Assembly: GCA_014237395.1 (NCBI GenBank)
Contig: JABZFP010000022.1
Coordinates: forward strand, 1 to 41,884
Origin: Desulfobacteraceae bacterium
Lineage (GTDB): Bacteria > Desulfobacterota > Desulfobacteria > Desulfobacterales > UBA5852
Length of the DNA: 41,884 nucleotides
Direction: 5' to 3'
Shown here: one piece after another, positions 33,092 to 40,914 of the stretch
How positions within the stretch are numbered: the stretch's first letter is position 1
Layout: every line of letters begins with the position of its first letter
Position numbers and translations under genes: made by a program
The notes under the pieces: generated by a model
What the model was told of the DNA's origin: nothing
The model's input: only the letters and a program-made list of their open reading frames with translations
Databases searched by the model: none

Positions 33092-34480
33092 TCAGGCATG
33101 CATAAAAGTGAAAGCAGGCGTTTCCAGTTTCCCTTTCAGGGTCTGCACAAAACCCGCTGCCATGGCGCCATCGATAATGCGATGATCCACAGCCAGCCCC
33201 ATGGTGGCAACATGCTTTACCGTCACTTCACCATCTACCAGGGCGAGTTCCTCACGCGTTTTCCCCACTGAAAGGATGCCGCTTTGCGGCGGGTTGAGGA
33301 TCGAGGTAAAAAAAGTGATATCGTATTGGGCCAGGCTGGATATGGTAAACGTTCCCCGCTCCATTTCGTTCATGGTCAATTGACCTTTTAGCGCCCGCGG
33401 CACGAGGTCACTTCGCTGGGTCACGATTTCCGACAGGCCGCACTGGTCTGCATCCGTGATCGCCGGGACGACCAAACCATTTGGAATCGCTACCGCCAAA
33501 CCGACATTGATGTTGGGCAATATTCGAATCTCATTACCTTCCAGTGTGGCGTTCAGCATGGGGAAGTCACGGATCGTTAAAGCAACCGCTTTGATTAAAA
33601 AATCATTGATGGAGGGCCGTAAGGCATATTTTTTATCGAAGGCACCAAGAATGCTCTTGCGGTACAAAAGCAGTGGATCCATATGGACGTCCGTATAGAA
33701 CGCCACATGGGGCGCTGTGAAAGCGCTGGCCGAAAGCCTTCGCGCAATCGTCTGGCGCATATTACCTAAGGGAATGACGACACCAAACGCTGAATCCACT
33801 GCCGCAGCAGACCGTCCACCAGCATCTTTTGAAATCCCTTGTGCGACGGCAGCATCGACATCCGAGCGCATGATTCGACCACGAACACCCGTTCCTTCAA
33901 TCCCTTCCAGAGAAACATTTTCAGCTTCCGCCTGGCGTCGGGCCAAGCTGGAAACCCTCGTTCTGGTAACTGTTTCGGCCTTTGCAACGGCCCTGACCAC
34001 ATCTTCATGTGTGATAACGTGTTCGGGCCCCGTCGCTGTAATGGCTTGTAGATCGAGATGACGCTCTTGGGCCAACTTGCGTGCGGCCGGGACGATTTTA
34101 ACAGGACCCGCCAGGGGTTCGATGCCTGCCGGGACGGCCTCCGGTCGAGCCACTAGGGCATCTTGCGACGGCACGCTCGCGGTGGCAGCCCCGGAGGCGT
34201 CTGTCAAAGCCGGTTGCAGGTACTTGTCAGGGACCGCTTCTCCCTTTTCGGTAATGATCGCCACCACGGTCAGTACAGGCACTTCTTCTCCAGCCGGTAA
34301 AAGAATTTTTGCCAGAATGCCAGCCCCCGGCGATTCCACCTCCGTGGTCACCTTCTCCGCTTCGACAATGAAAAGGCTCTCCCCTTTTTCGACGATATCA
34401 CCTTCGTTTTTAAGCCACTCGACGATCTGACCGTTTTCAACAGTGACGCCAAGCATGGGAATTACGACCTCAATTGCCAC
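33092..34480 (-). CDS. 2-oxoacid/acetoin dehydrogenase E2 (dihydrolipoamide acyltransferase) with two peripheral-subunit-binding domains
   Basis: A 462-residue E2. Domains in order: one lipoyl domain (1-80, lipoylated lysine K43 in EAEKVTTEV), a linker, then two successive peripheral-subunit-binding domains at about 128-165 (VPAARKLAQERHLDL ... GPEHVITHEDV) and 176-212 (VSSLARRQAEAENVSL ... GVRGRIMRSDV), and the catalytic acyltransferase domain with H433 and D437 in DHRIIDGA. Most E2 chains have only one binding domain. The start is GTG at 34480, with GGAGG seven bases ahead. Its substrate follows from E1; the set resembles AcoC of acetoin dehydrogenase but a pyruvate or branched 2-oxoacid role cannot be excluded. 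The lipoyl arm would be made by LipA and LipB encoded opposite. Confidence 0.92.
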   Translation of the reverse strand: MAIEVVIPMLGVTVENGQIVEWLKNEGDIVEKGESLFIVEAEKVTTEVESPGAGILAKILLPAGEEVPVLTVVAIITEKGEAVPDKYLQPALTDASGAATASVPSQDALVARPEAVPAGIEPLAGPVKIVPAARKLAQERHLDLQAITATGPEHVITHEDVVRAVAKAETVTRTRVSSLARRQAEAENVSLEGIEGTGVRGRIMRSDVDAAVAQGISKDAGGRSAAAVDSAFGVVIPLGNMRQTIARRLSASAFTAPHVAFYTDVHMDPLLLYRKSILGAFDKKYALRPSINDFLIKAVALTIRDFPMLNATLEGNEIRILPNINVGLAVAIPNGLVVPAITDADQCGLSEIVTQRSDLVPRALKGQLTMNEMERGTFTISSLAQYDITFFTSILNPPQSGILSVGKTREELALVDGEVTVKHVATMGLAVDHRIIDGAMAAGFVQTLKGKLETPAFTFMHA

Positions 34481-34494
34481 GATAGCCTCCTTTC

Positions 34495-35475
34495 TTACGC
34501 ATATGCCATCAAACGCCGGACAGAATCCATCAAGACCTCTTTGCCAAACATATAGGCTTTCTCCAGAGGGGGAGAAAATGGAACCGGCGTATCCGGCGAG
34601 GCATTCCTGATAATCGGGGCTTTGAGGTAAAATATCGCCTCTTCAGCGACAATGGCAGAAATCTCAGCCGCGAAACCACAAGTTTTATTATCTTCATCGG
34701 CAACCAGCAGCCGTCCTGTTTTCTGGATCGAAGATAGAATGGTTTCCTTGTCAAGAGGGGACAGGGTTCGTGGATCGATGACTTCCACATCGATATCATC
34801 GTTAGCAGCTTCTTCAGCAGCTTCAAGGGCGGCACCCACCAGGGCGTGTGTTGCCACAATCGTCACATCAGCGCCTTCTCTTTTAATTTCCGCTTTCCCG
34901 AAGGGAATTCGATAGCTTTCCTCCGGAACGGGCCCCTTGGTGGTATACAATCGTTTGTGCTCGACAAAGATGACTGGGTTGTCGTTTTTGATCGCCTCTG
35001 TCAGCAAGCCCTTGGCTTCGTATGGCGATGAGGGCGCCGCGACGACAAGCCCGGGGATATGGGCAAAAAAGGAATGAAAACTCTGGGAGTGCTGGGCGGC
35101 GGTTCCCCGACCGGCCCCGATATTGGTTCGCAATACCATGGGCACACATCCTTTGCCCCCGAACATATAGTGCATTTTCGCCATCTGATTTACAATCATG
35201 TCCATGCATACCGTGGTAAAATCAATGAACATGATTTCGGCGACCGGCCGCATCCCAGTTAGGGCAGCCCCGACGCAAGCACCGATGAAACCGGCTTCGG
35301 AAATGGGCGTATCCACGATACGATCCGGACCGAATTCATCAAGCAAGCCTTTGGTCACCTGGAAAATCCCACCGTAGCACCCGATATCTTCCCCCAGGAC
35401 AACGATTCTCTCATCTTCGACCATGCATTGTCTTAGGGCTTCGTTCAGGGCGTCGCAATAAGTTATTTCTCTCAT
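34495..35475 (-). CDS. Acetoin/2-oxoacid dehydrogenase E1 component, beta subunit
   Basis: A 326-residue E1 beta subunit (AcoB/PdhB type). Visible signatures are VVLGEDIGCYGGIFQVTKGL, VDTPISEAGFIGACVGAALTG (with the catalytic glutamate) and the C-terminal IDPRTLSPLDKETI. It forms a heterotetramer with E1 alpha, binding TPP at the interface. Its start overlaps the E1 alpha stop as ATGA, and it ends 14 bases before E2. The length, gene order and adjacent AcoR-like activator favour an acetoin dehydrogenase, but the E1 beta sequence alone does not separate acetoin from pyruvate. Confidence 0.92.
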   Translation of the reverse strand: MREITYCDALNEALRQCMVEDERIVVLGEDIGCYGGIFQVTKGLLDEFGPDRIVDTPISEAGFIGACVGAALTGMRPVAEIMFIDFTTVCMDMIVNQMAKMHYMFGGKGCVPMVLRTNIGAGRGTAAQHSQSFHSFFAHIPGLVVAAPSSPYEAKGLLTEAIKNDNPVIFVEHKRLYTTKGPVPEESYRIPFGKAEIKREGADVTIVATHALVGAALEAAEEAANDDIDVEVIDPRTLSPLDKETILSSIQKTGRLLVADEDNKTCGFAAEISAIVAEEAIFYLKAPIIRNASPDTPVPFSPPLEKAYMFGKEVLMDSVRRLMAYA

Positions 35476-36458
35476 TGGGCTTCTCCTAATTCCACATAGA
35501 TATCTTCGTACATCTCTTCAACAGCCGGGAATTCGCTTTCTTGAGCAAAGGCGACGGCGTCAGAAATGGCTTGACTGATTTCTTTGTCGATCGTTTCCAA
35601 TTGTTTTTTGGTAGCGATCCTGTCCTTCAACAATTTCTTTTTAAATTGTTTGATCGGACATTTTTCTTTCCATGTATTGATTTCTTCTTTTGTGCGGTAG
35701 CGGGCGCCCTGATTTGGGTCTCCCTCATGGTGGCCGCGCCATCGGTAGGTCTTGCATTCGATCAATGTCGGGCCTTCGCCGGCGCGAGCCCTTTTAACGG
35801 CCTTCGCGGCGGCCTCGTAGACTTCCACCACATTGTTGCCATCTACGACAACGCCGGGCATATCATACGCCACCGCCCGCGATGCGACATCATTAATCAG
35901 GGTACATTTAGCCTGACAAACAGAGATACCGTAGCCGTTGTTTTCACAAACGAAAACGACGGGCAGTTTGTGCAGCGAAGCTAGATTCATACTCTCATGG
36001 AAGGTGCCATTGCTGGAGGCATCATCTCCAAAAAAACAGGCGGCAACTTGATTCGTTTTGCGCCATTTCGCGGACCATGCCGCACCAATGGCAATGGGCA
36101 GGCCACCGCCGGCAATGCCATTGGCGCCCAGAATCCCCTTGTCCATGTCAGCAATGTGCATCGACCCGCCCTTGCCTTTGCAGCAACCGGTTTTCTTGCC
36201 GAACAGTTCGGCCATCATCGGATCCAACCCGGTCCCCTTGGCAATGACATGGCCGTGACCGCGATGGGTACTTGTGATGTAATCCTCATCCGTCAGTACG
36301 GCACACACGCCAGCGGCAACGGCCTCTTCACCGATATACAAATGCGCCAGGCCCGGTACTTCACCGCGGGCGTATAAATCCACGATCCGTTCTTCGAATA
36401 ATCTGATGGTCTGCATTGTCTTGTACAACCCAATAAGTTGATCTTTTGTTGGGTCCAT
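35472..36458 (-). CDS. Acetoin/2-oxoacid dehydrogenase E1 component, alpha subunit
   Basis: A 328-residue E1 alpha subunit. HLYIGEEAVAAGVCAVL, STHRGHGHVIAKG and GKGGSMHIADMDKGILGANGI are the conserved substrate and TPP regions, and YRWRGHHEGDPNQG lies near the C-terminus. The TPP/Mg motif reads GDD (about residues 144-146) instead of the usual GDG, ending in ENN. It decarboxylates or cleaves the substrate and transfers the acyl group to the E2 lipoyl arm. The ATG at 36458 is preferred: GGGAGGT is four bases upstream, whereas the TTG five codons earlier lacks a site. It is the first gene of the long minus-strand run, about 270 bases downstream of a sigma-54 promoter. Confidence 0.9.
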   Translation of the reverse strand: MDPTKDQLIGLYKTMQTIRLFEERIVDLYARGEVPGLAHLYIGEEAVAAGVCAVLTDEDYITSTHRGHGHVIAKGTGLDPMMAELFGKKTGCCKGKGGSMHIADMDKGILGANGIAGGGLPIAIGAAWSAKWRKTNQVAACFFGDDASSNGTFHESMNLASLHKLPVVFVCENNGYGISVCQAKCTLINDVASRAVAYDMPGVVVDGNNVVEVYEAAAKAVKRARAGEGPTLIECKTYRWRGHHEGDPNQGARYRTKEEINTWKEKCPIKQFKKKLLKDRIATKKQLETIDKEISQAISDAVAFAQESEFPAVEEMYEDIYVELGEAQ

Positions 36459-36740
36459 GTAACCTCCCAGCAATTCTGCCTTATGAAGTTTTATTGAAAC
36501 GCGTACTATCCATTAATCACAATTCGAGGATTGGGCGCCTATTTCCCAACCGATCTAAAACGCCGCTACCGGAATTCGTTGACGACATGAAAGTGGGGAT
36601 CGGGTTTTCGATACGAATCGCCTTCCGTGTGATCATCAAATGCCATGACACCCTATTGTCCGCGATGACAGACTGCCCCAAACATGTCCGAGTTGGCATC
36701 AGACGACGCTTTTTATTCATGCGTGTTCCATCAGTCGACT

Positions 36741-36755
36741 GCAAACCGAATGCCA
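36741..36755 (-). promoter_or_regulatory. Sigma-54 (-24/-12) promoter for the E1 alpha operon
   Basis: Read on the minus strand: TGGCAT-TCGGT-TTGC, followed by A. The consensus is TGGCAC-N5-TTGCA/T, so there is one mismatch, and the spacing between GG (-24) and GC (-12) is the required 10 bases. Transcription would start near 36729, leaving a leader of about 270 bases before E1 alpha. A palindrome (CAGTCGACTG) overlaps the -12 end. Confidence 0.72.
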
Positions 36756-36775
36756 TAGGCCTTTTCAAACGCGAC

Positions 36776-36797
36776 GAAACCGATTCATCGGCGTTTC
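36776..36797. promoter_or_regulatory. Imperfect dyad upstream of the minus-strand sigma-54 promoter (candidate operator)
   Basis: GAAAC-CGAT-TC-ATCG-GC-GTTTC: two nested inverted arms separated by a two-base centre, with a two-base bulge on one side. It lies about 20 bases upstream of the -24 element of the E1 alpha promoter. The position is closer than a normal enhancer site for a sigma-54 activator, so the assignment is tentative. Confidence 0.35.
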
Positions 36798-36987
36798 TGC
36801 GGTTTAATTACAGGCCATTATGGCATCTATAATTTTTTATCAGTTCGCCGGTAGGATGATTGAAGCTCTGATTGGATTGATTCATTATAGGTCACTTGTA
36901 GCGTTTTGGGACACTTAAGTGCGGCAATAAAGATAATTTTCGATTGCAATACCATGAATATGGTCCAAAAATATGGTTGTTTTAATT

Positions 36988-37003
36988 TGGTACACATTTT
37001 GCT
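36988..37003 (+). promoter_or_regulatory. Sigma-54 (-24/-12) promoter for lipA
   Basis: TGGTAC-ACATT-TTGCT matches the consensus TGGCAC-N5-TTGCT with one mismatch and exact 10-base GG-to-GC spacing. The predicted start is near 37014, about 63 bases before the lipA ATG. This also excludes translation starts for lipA upstream of the promoter. Confidence 0.75.
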
Positions 37004-37076
37004 GATACTTTGGACAGTCAATATTTCGAATATCGCTGAATTTATTATTGAAAACCAATCTGTTTTAGGAAAAGCC

Positions 37077-37994
37077 ATGAATACGCTTGTCAAACCTGAA
37101 TGGCTCAGGATAAAAGTGCCTTCGGGAAATAACCATTCAAAAACAATCGAACGCATCAAAAAAAAGGCGTTGTGTACGGTCTGCGTGGAAGCTCAGTGCC
37201 CGAATCAATTGGAGTGCTTCCACAAAGGAACCGCCACCTTCATGCTGTTAGGCCCCGGCTGCACTAGAGGTTGCACTTTTTGCGCTGTTGACAAGCAACA
37301 TGTCGCCCAACCCGATCCAATGGAACCAGATTTAATTGCTGATGCGGTCTGCGAGTTAGGTACCCAATATTGCGTGCTGACCATGGTTACACGTGATGAC
37401 CTATGCGATGGTGGTGCTTCCCACCTTCGACATACTGTAAAAGCGATACGCCGGCGACGTCCTGCCATTCGGATTGAGCTGCTGATCTCTGATCTTTCAG
37501 GGAATTGGGATGCGTTGACTTCGGTCCTGCAGATGAACCCAGCCGTTTTGAACCATAATATCGAAACGGTAAAACGGCTTTACGCTCTGGTGCGGCCACA
37601 GGCGCTATATTCACGGTCACTATCGCTGATAGAGAAAATATCCCATATTTCACCAACGACTATAACCAAATCAGGCATGATGCTGGGGCTTGGCGAATCA
37701 CGGGAAGAGGTTTTTGAAACAATGGATGATTTACGAAAGTCGGGGTGCCAGATCTTGACGATCGGGCAATACTTGGCACCATCTGAAAAGCATCATCCCG
37801 TCATTCGGTATATACATCCGGATGAATTCGAAGATTATCGTATTGAGGCTTTAAGGCGCGGATTTATCGGCGTTGCTAGCGGGCCTTTTGTTAGAAGCTC
37901 CTACCAGGCAGAAAAGCTATATATTCAATCTGTTGCATTGAAAAAAGACCGTCCAAGCAAATTTTCCATTGCCCCACTATATACATTGTACTAA
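37077..37994 (+). CDS. lipA: Lipoyl synthase (LipA; AcoS-type)
   Basis: A 305-residue radical-SAM lipoyl synthase. The auxiliary 4Fe-4S cluster ligands are C36, C41 and C47 (CX4CX5C), the SAM cluster ligands C62, C66 and C69 (CX3CX2C), and the C-terminal RSSY motif (near residue 273) is present. KPEWLRIKVP, VTRDDL, NHNIETV and LTIGQYL are typical. It inserts two sulfurs into octanoyl groups on E2. The ATG at 37077 has AGGA six bases upstream and lies just after a sigma-54 promoter; a longer in-frame reading upstream would cross the promoter and is rejected. Lipoyl synthase genes next to acetoin dehydrogenase genes are known in Pelobacter (acoS). It precedes the activator gene by 96 bases. Confidence 0.92.
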   Translation: MNTLVKPEWLRIKVPSGNNHSKTIERIKKKALCTVCVEAQCPNQLECFHKGTATFMLLGPGCTRGCTFCAVDKQHVAQPDPMEPDLIADAVCELGTQYCVLTMVTRDDLCDGGASHLRHTVKAIRRRRPAIRIELLISDLSGNWDALTSVLQMNPAVLNHNIETVKRLYALVRPQALYSRSLSLIEKISHISPTTITKSGMMLGLGESREEVFETMDDLRKSGCQILTIGQYLAPSEKHHPVIRYIHPDEFEDYRIEALRRGFIGVASGPFVRSSYQAEKLYIQSVALKKDRPSKFSIAPLYTLY

Positions 37995-38090
37995 AATGAA
38001 ACACTTTTCGAGATATGATTATAAGGCTCATGAATCCCTTTTGATTTAATACAAAGGGCAAACGACATAACGGCGATTTGGAAGCACACC

Positions 38091-40076
38091 ATGGCCACAA
38101 ATAATTCCAAAATAATGTCCGATGTTGAGCGCATCGGAACCGGTGATCAGATCACCAAGGCATGGCAAGCGATCGTTTTAGATCATAGACCGACAGATAT
38201 AGCGGTCCGCAAACATATTTTGGAATCATGGCATAACTGCCTGAAATTAAAAGTCGACCCCTTAACACCACCGAAACCTAAAATTCTCACCCAGTCTCAG
38301 CTAAAAAAGCTTCTTGAAAGTAACGCTGAACTTATCCAGGTTGCCAAACCGGTAATGGAAATGCTCGAAATATCCGTCAGAGGAACCGGTTTTATCGCAA
38401 CTCTGACCGAAAAAAACGGATATGTATTAATCGTTCAAGGGGATCACGATGTTTTAGCCATGGCTCAGCGCAGTTACTATCTCCCTGGATGCTTGCGCTC
38501 ATCCAAGCACGCAGGAACAAATGCGATCAGTCTCTCCCTTGAGAATGGAATACCGATTCAGCTGACCGGGGCTGAGCACTACAACATCAATCATCACAAG
38601 TGGACTTGCTCATCCTCTCCAGTTAGGGATCGCGAAGGGAATATCCTGGCAGCAATTACGCTATCGGGCGGGTTTTCAAGAAAACATGAACACACTCTTG
38701 CTCTCGTCAAAGCAGCGACAGCCAACATTGAAAGCCAGCTTCGCGAAAGAGAATTGGTGGAGCAATCCCAACGTTTGAATTATATGCTCACATCAATCTA
38801 CAATTCTGTCTCAGATGGCATTATTGCCACGGATCATCTTTTCAATATCACGCACTTGAATGCGGCCGCCATAAAAATGATCGGGATCGACGAGGGTTTG
38901 GTTCGAGGAAAACCATTACGCAGTCTGTTAGCACCCGAGAATAACCTATTATCTCTTATGGAAAAAGGAGACAATCTCGAAGCCGCTGAGATCACTTTTA
39001 GATTACCCAATGGGAGTAAATCATATATCTGTAATGTGGATCCCATCCACACGGGGACATTCAAGCTGCTCGGCAGCATCGTGACCATGGCTGAACAAAA
39101 AAAGATGATCAATATCGCCAAAAAAATCGGAGGAAATTACTCAAAGTATGAATTCTCTGACATTATTGGTCGAGAAACCAATTTTTTGCATCAGGTAAAG
39201 ATGGCTAAAATTGCAGCCAAAACAAACTCACGCGTTTTGATTATGGGCGAAAGCGGGACTGGAAAAGAGTTGTTCGCACAATCGATACACAGTCACAGCC
39301 ACCGTAGCAACGGACCCTTTGTGGCGATTTCTTGTGCTGCCATCCCAAGAGATCTCATTGAATCCGAATTATTTGGATATACAGGTGGTGCTTTTACAGG
39401 AGCCCGCAGCAAGGGAATGATTGGGAAATTTGAGTTGGCGAACGCTGGCACTCTTTTTCTTGACGAGATCAATGGTCTCCCATTGCAATTGCAAGGTAAA
39501 CTGTTACGTGTATTGCAGCAGAACGAAATCATGCGCCTGGGCGATAATCGGAACATCCCGGTTGATGTAAGGATAATTGCCGCAAGCAACACGGATTTGG
39601 TTGAAGAAGTAGAACAAGGCCACTTTAGAGAAGACCTGTATTATCGTTTAAATGTTATGGAAATCTTCATCCCGCCCCTGAGAGACCGCATGGATGACCT
39701 TGAACGGCTGATTGAACATATTTTACACCATCAAAGCCAGAAACTGGCCATACCGAAACCCGGCATAACCTCTCAGGCCCTCAATTATATAAAGTCCTAT
39801 GATTTCCCGGGAAACGTCAGAGAACTGGAGAACTTAATTGAGCGCGCCATGCTGCTTTGCCAGGGGGAAAGAATCGAAAAAGAGCATCTGATGATCAGGC
39901 CCCGGCGAACAGGTTCATCAATCCACCCAAAAACCAAAACAGTTAAAGATCAATATAGGAATATTATTGTTTCTGCCTTGAATCAGCATGATGGCAATGT
40001 CTCAAAAGCGGCGCGCGATCTGAAAATTGCACGCAGCACGCTCTATCGAAAAATGAGGGAGTTTGGCATAGAATAA
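38091..40076 (+). CDS. Sigma-54-dependent transcriptional activator, AcoR/DhaR type (GAF-PAS-AAA+-Fis)
   Basis: A 661-residue activator. An N-terminal helical/GAF sensor covers about 40-215, a PAS domain about 228-330, the AAA+ domain about 355-590 and a Fis-type helix-turn-helix 635-657 (GNVSKAARDLKIARSTLYRKM). Walker A is GESGTGKE (386-393), the sigma-54-contact loop GAFTGA is at 433-438, and Walker B is LFLDEI (455-460). All motifs for ATP-driven open-complex formation are intact. The arrangement is that of AcoR, which senses acetoin or acetaldehyde, and of DhaR. It probably drives both sigma-54 promoters in the adjacent intergenic region. GGAAGCACACC precedes the ATG. The inducer cannot be deduced from sequence. 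Confidence 0.92.
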   Translation: MATNNSKIMSDVERIGTGDQITKAWQAIVLDHRPTDIAVRKHILESWHNCLKLKVDPLTPPKPKILTQSQLKKLLESNAELIQVAKPVMEMLEISVRGTGFIATLTEKNGYVLIVQGDHDVLAMAQRSYYLPGCLRSSKHAGTNAISLSLENGIPIQLTGAEHYNINHHKWTCSSSPVRDREGNILAAITLSGGFSRKHEHTLALVKAATANIESQLRERELVEQSQRLNYMLTSIYNSVSDGIIATDHLFNITHLNAAAIKMIGIDEGLVRGKPLRSLLAPENNLLSLMEKGDNLEAAEITFRLPNGSKSYICNVDPIHTGTFKLLGSIVTMAEQKKMINIAKKIGGNYSKYEFSDIIGRETNFLHQVKMAKIAAKTNSRVLIMGESGTGKELFAQSIHSHSHRSNGPFVAISCAAIPRDLIESELFGYTGGAFTGARSKGMIGKFELANAGTLFLDEINGLPLQLQGKLLRVLQQNEIMRLGDNRNIPVDVRIIAASNTDLVEEVEQGHFREDLYYRLNVMEIFIPPLRDRMDDLERLIEHILHHQSQKLAIPKPGITSQALNYIKSYDFPGNVRELENLIERAMLLCQGERIEKEHLMIRPRRTGSSIHPKTKTVKDQYRNIIVSALNQHDGNVSKAARDLKIARSTLYRKMREFGIE

Positions 40077-40098
40077 TAACATGGGAGAACGAGCTTAA

Positions 40099-40914
40099 GT
40101 GTATGCTGGAGAAGGTATCGTAATACACGCCGGAATTATGAATTATTCCTTTGCGCAGGTTTTAATGGATTCCATCGTTCGTATCAAACGAAACAAACCA
40201 TGGCCGGAAATACTCTTGCTATTAGAGCATCCTCCCGTTATCACCTTAGGAAAACGTTCAACCGCAGAAGATATTTTATACCCCGACAATATACTAAAAT
40301 CCAAAGGTATTGATGTTCACAATGTTGAAAGAGGCGGGTTAGCGACCTATCATGGTCCCGGTCAACTTGTAGGGTATATATTAATCGATTTAAAAAAAAT
40401 AAATATGCGTCAAAGCCAGCTTGTTGATCATATCGAAGCAGCAATCATCCAGTCCCTTTTGAATTATAGCATTGACGCTAAACGCCATAGGAGTCATAGG
40501 GGGGTGTGGGTGGGAGATCATAAAATTGCTTCCATCGGTATTGCGGTGCGAGGCGGAATAACCTTTCATGGATTCGCACTAAATTGCAATCCAGATCTTT
40601 CTCATTTTGACTTTATCAACCCTTGCGGACTTAATCCTGGCAGCATGACGTCTATAACCCGGGTTCTCGGAAAACCGACATCTGCCGACGAAATTAAAAA
40701 CAGCATCACTGCCCACTTGGGGACTCGAATTGGAATTGATTTTTCGTCGGTCTCTTTGAATAACCTTCTTACATATATCAGCAAAGAGCAAAAAGGCACC
40801 CATATCAGCAGACATTTTGAAGATGAATCAAATAGAATCCCAGAATATCCCAATAATGCTATAGCGACAAGGAGATTAGGGAATGATAAACGTCATTGCA
40901 TTTATCCGGCTTAA
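40099..40914 (+). CDS. lipB: Octanoyl-ACP:protein octanoyltransferase (LipB), with C-terminal extension
   Basis: A 271-residue LipB. RGGLATYHGPGQLVGY is the substrate-binding signature, K142 in GVWVGDHKIASIGI and C176 in FINPCG correspond to the catalytic Lys/Cys of the E. coli enzyme. It transfers octanoate from acyl carrier protein to the E2 lysine, after which LipA adds sulfur. The usual length is about 210-230 residues; here some 45 extra polar residues follow, and their last codons overlap the next gene by 32 bases. The start is GTG at 40099 with GGGAGA ten bases ahead; the first in-frame ATG (40138) would remove conserved sequence. It lies 22 bases after the activator gene. Confidence 0.88.
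   Translation: MYAGEGIVIHAGIMNYSFAQVLMDSIVRIKRNKPWPEILLLLEHPPVITLGKRSTAEDILYPDNILKSKGIDVHNVERGGLATYHGPGQLVGYILIDLKKINMRQSQLVDHIEAAIIQSLLNYSIDAKRHRSHRGVWVGDHKIASIGIAVRGGITFHGFALNCNPDLSHFDFINPCGLNPGSMTSITRVLGKPTSADEIKNSITAHLGTRIGIDFSSVSLNNLLTYISKEQKGTHISRHFEDESNRIPEYPNNAIATRRLGNDKRHCIYPA

Larger units (their letters stand above)
36459..37076. other. Divergent regulatory region between the E1 alpha operon and lipA
   Basis: This 618-base AT-rich stretch has no convincing gene. It holds a sigma-54 promoter in each direction (separate entries), a 22-base dyad at 36776-36797, two 10-bp palindromes (CAGTCGACTG at 36732-36741, CACTTAAGTG at 36912-36921), and TGTC-N6-GACA at 36657-36670. Two ATATGGT direct repeats (36958-36964 and 36971-36977) lie just before the lipA promoter. 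Any of these could bind the AcoR-like activator, IHF or another regulator; sequence alone does not say which. Confidence 0.7.

Noticed and set aside
36906..37076. Longer lipA start 57 codons upstream
   Set aside because: This would span the sigma-54 promoter at 36988-37003, and the added residues do not fit LipA; the ATG at 37077 has a good ribosome-binding site.
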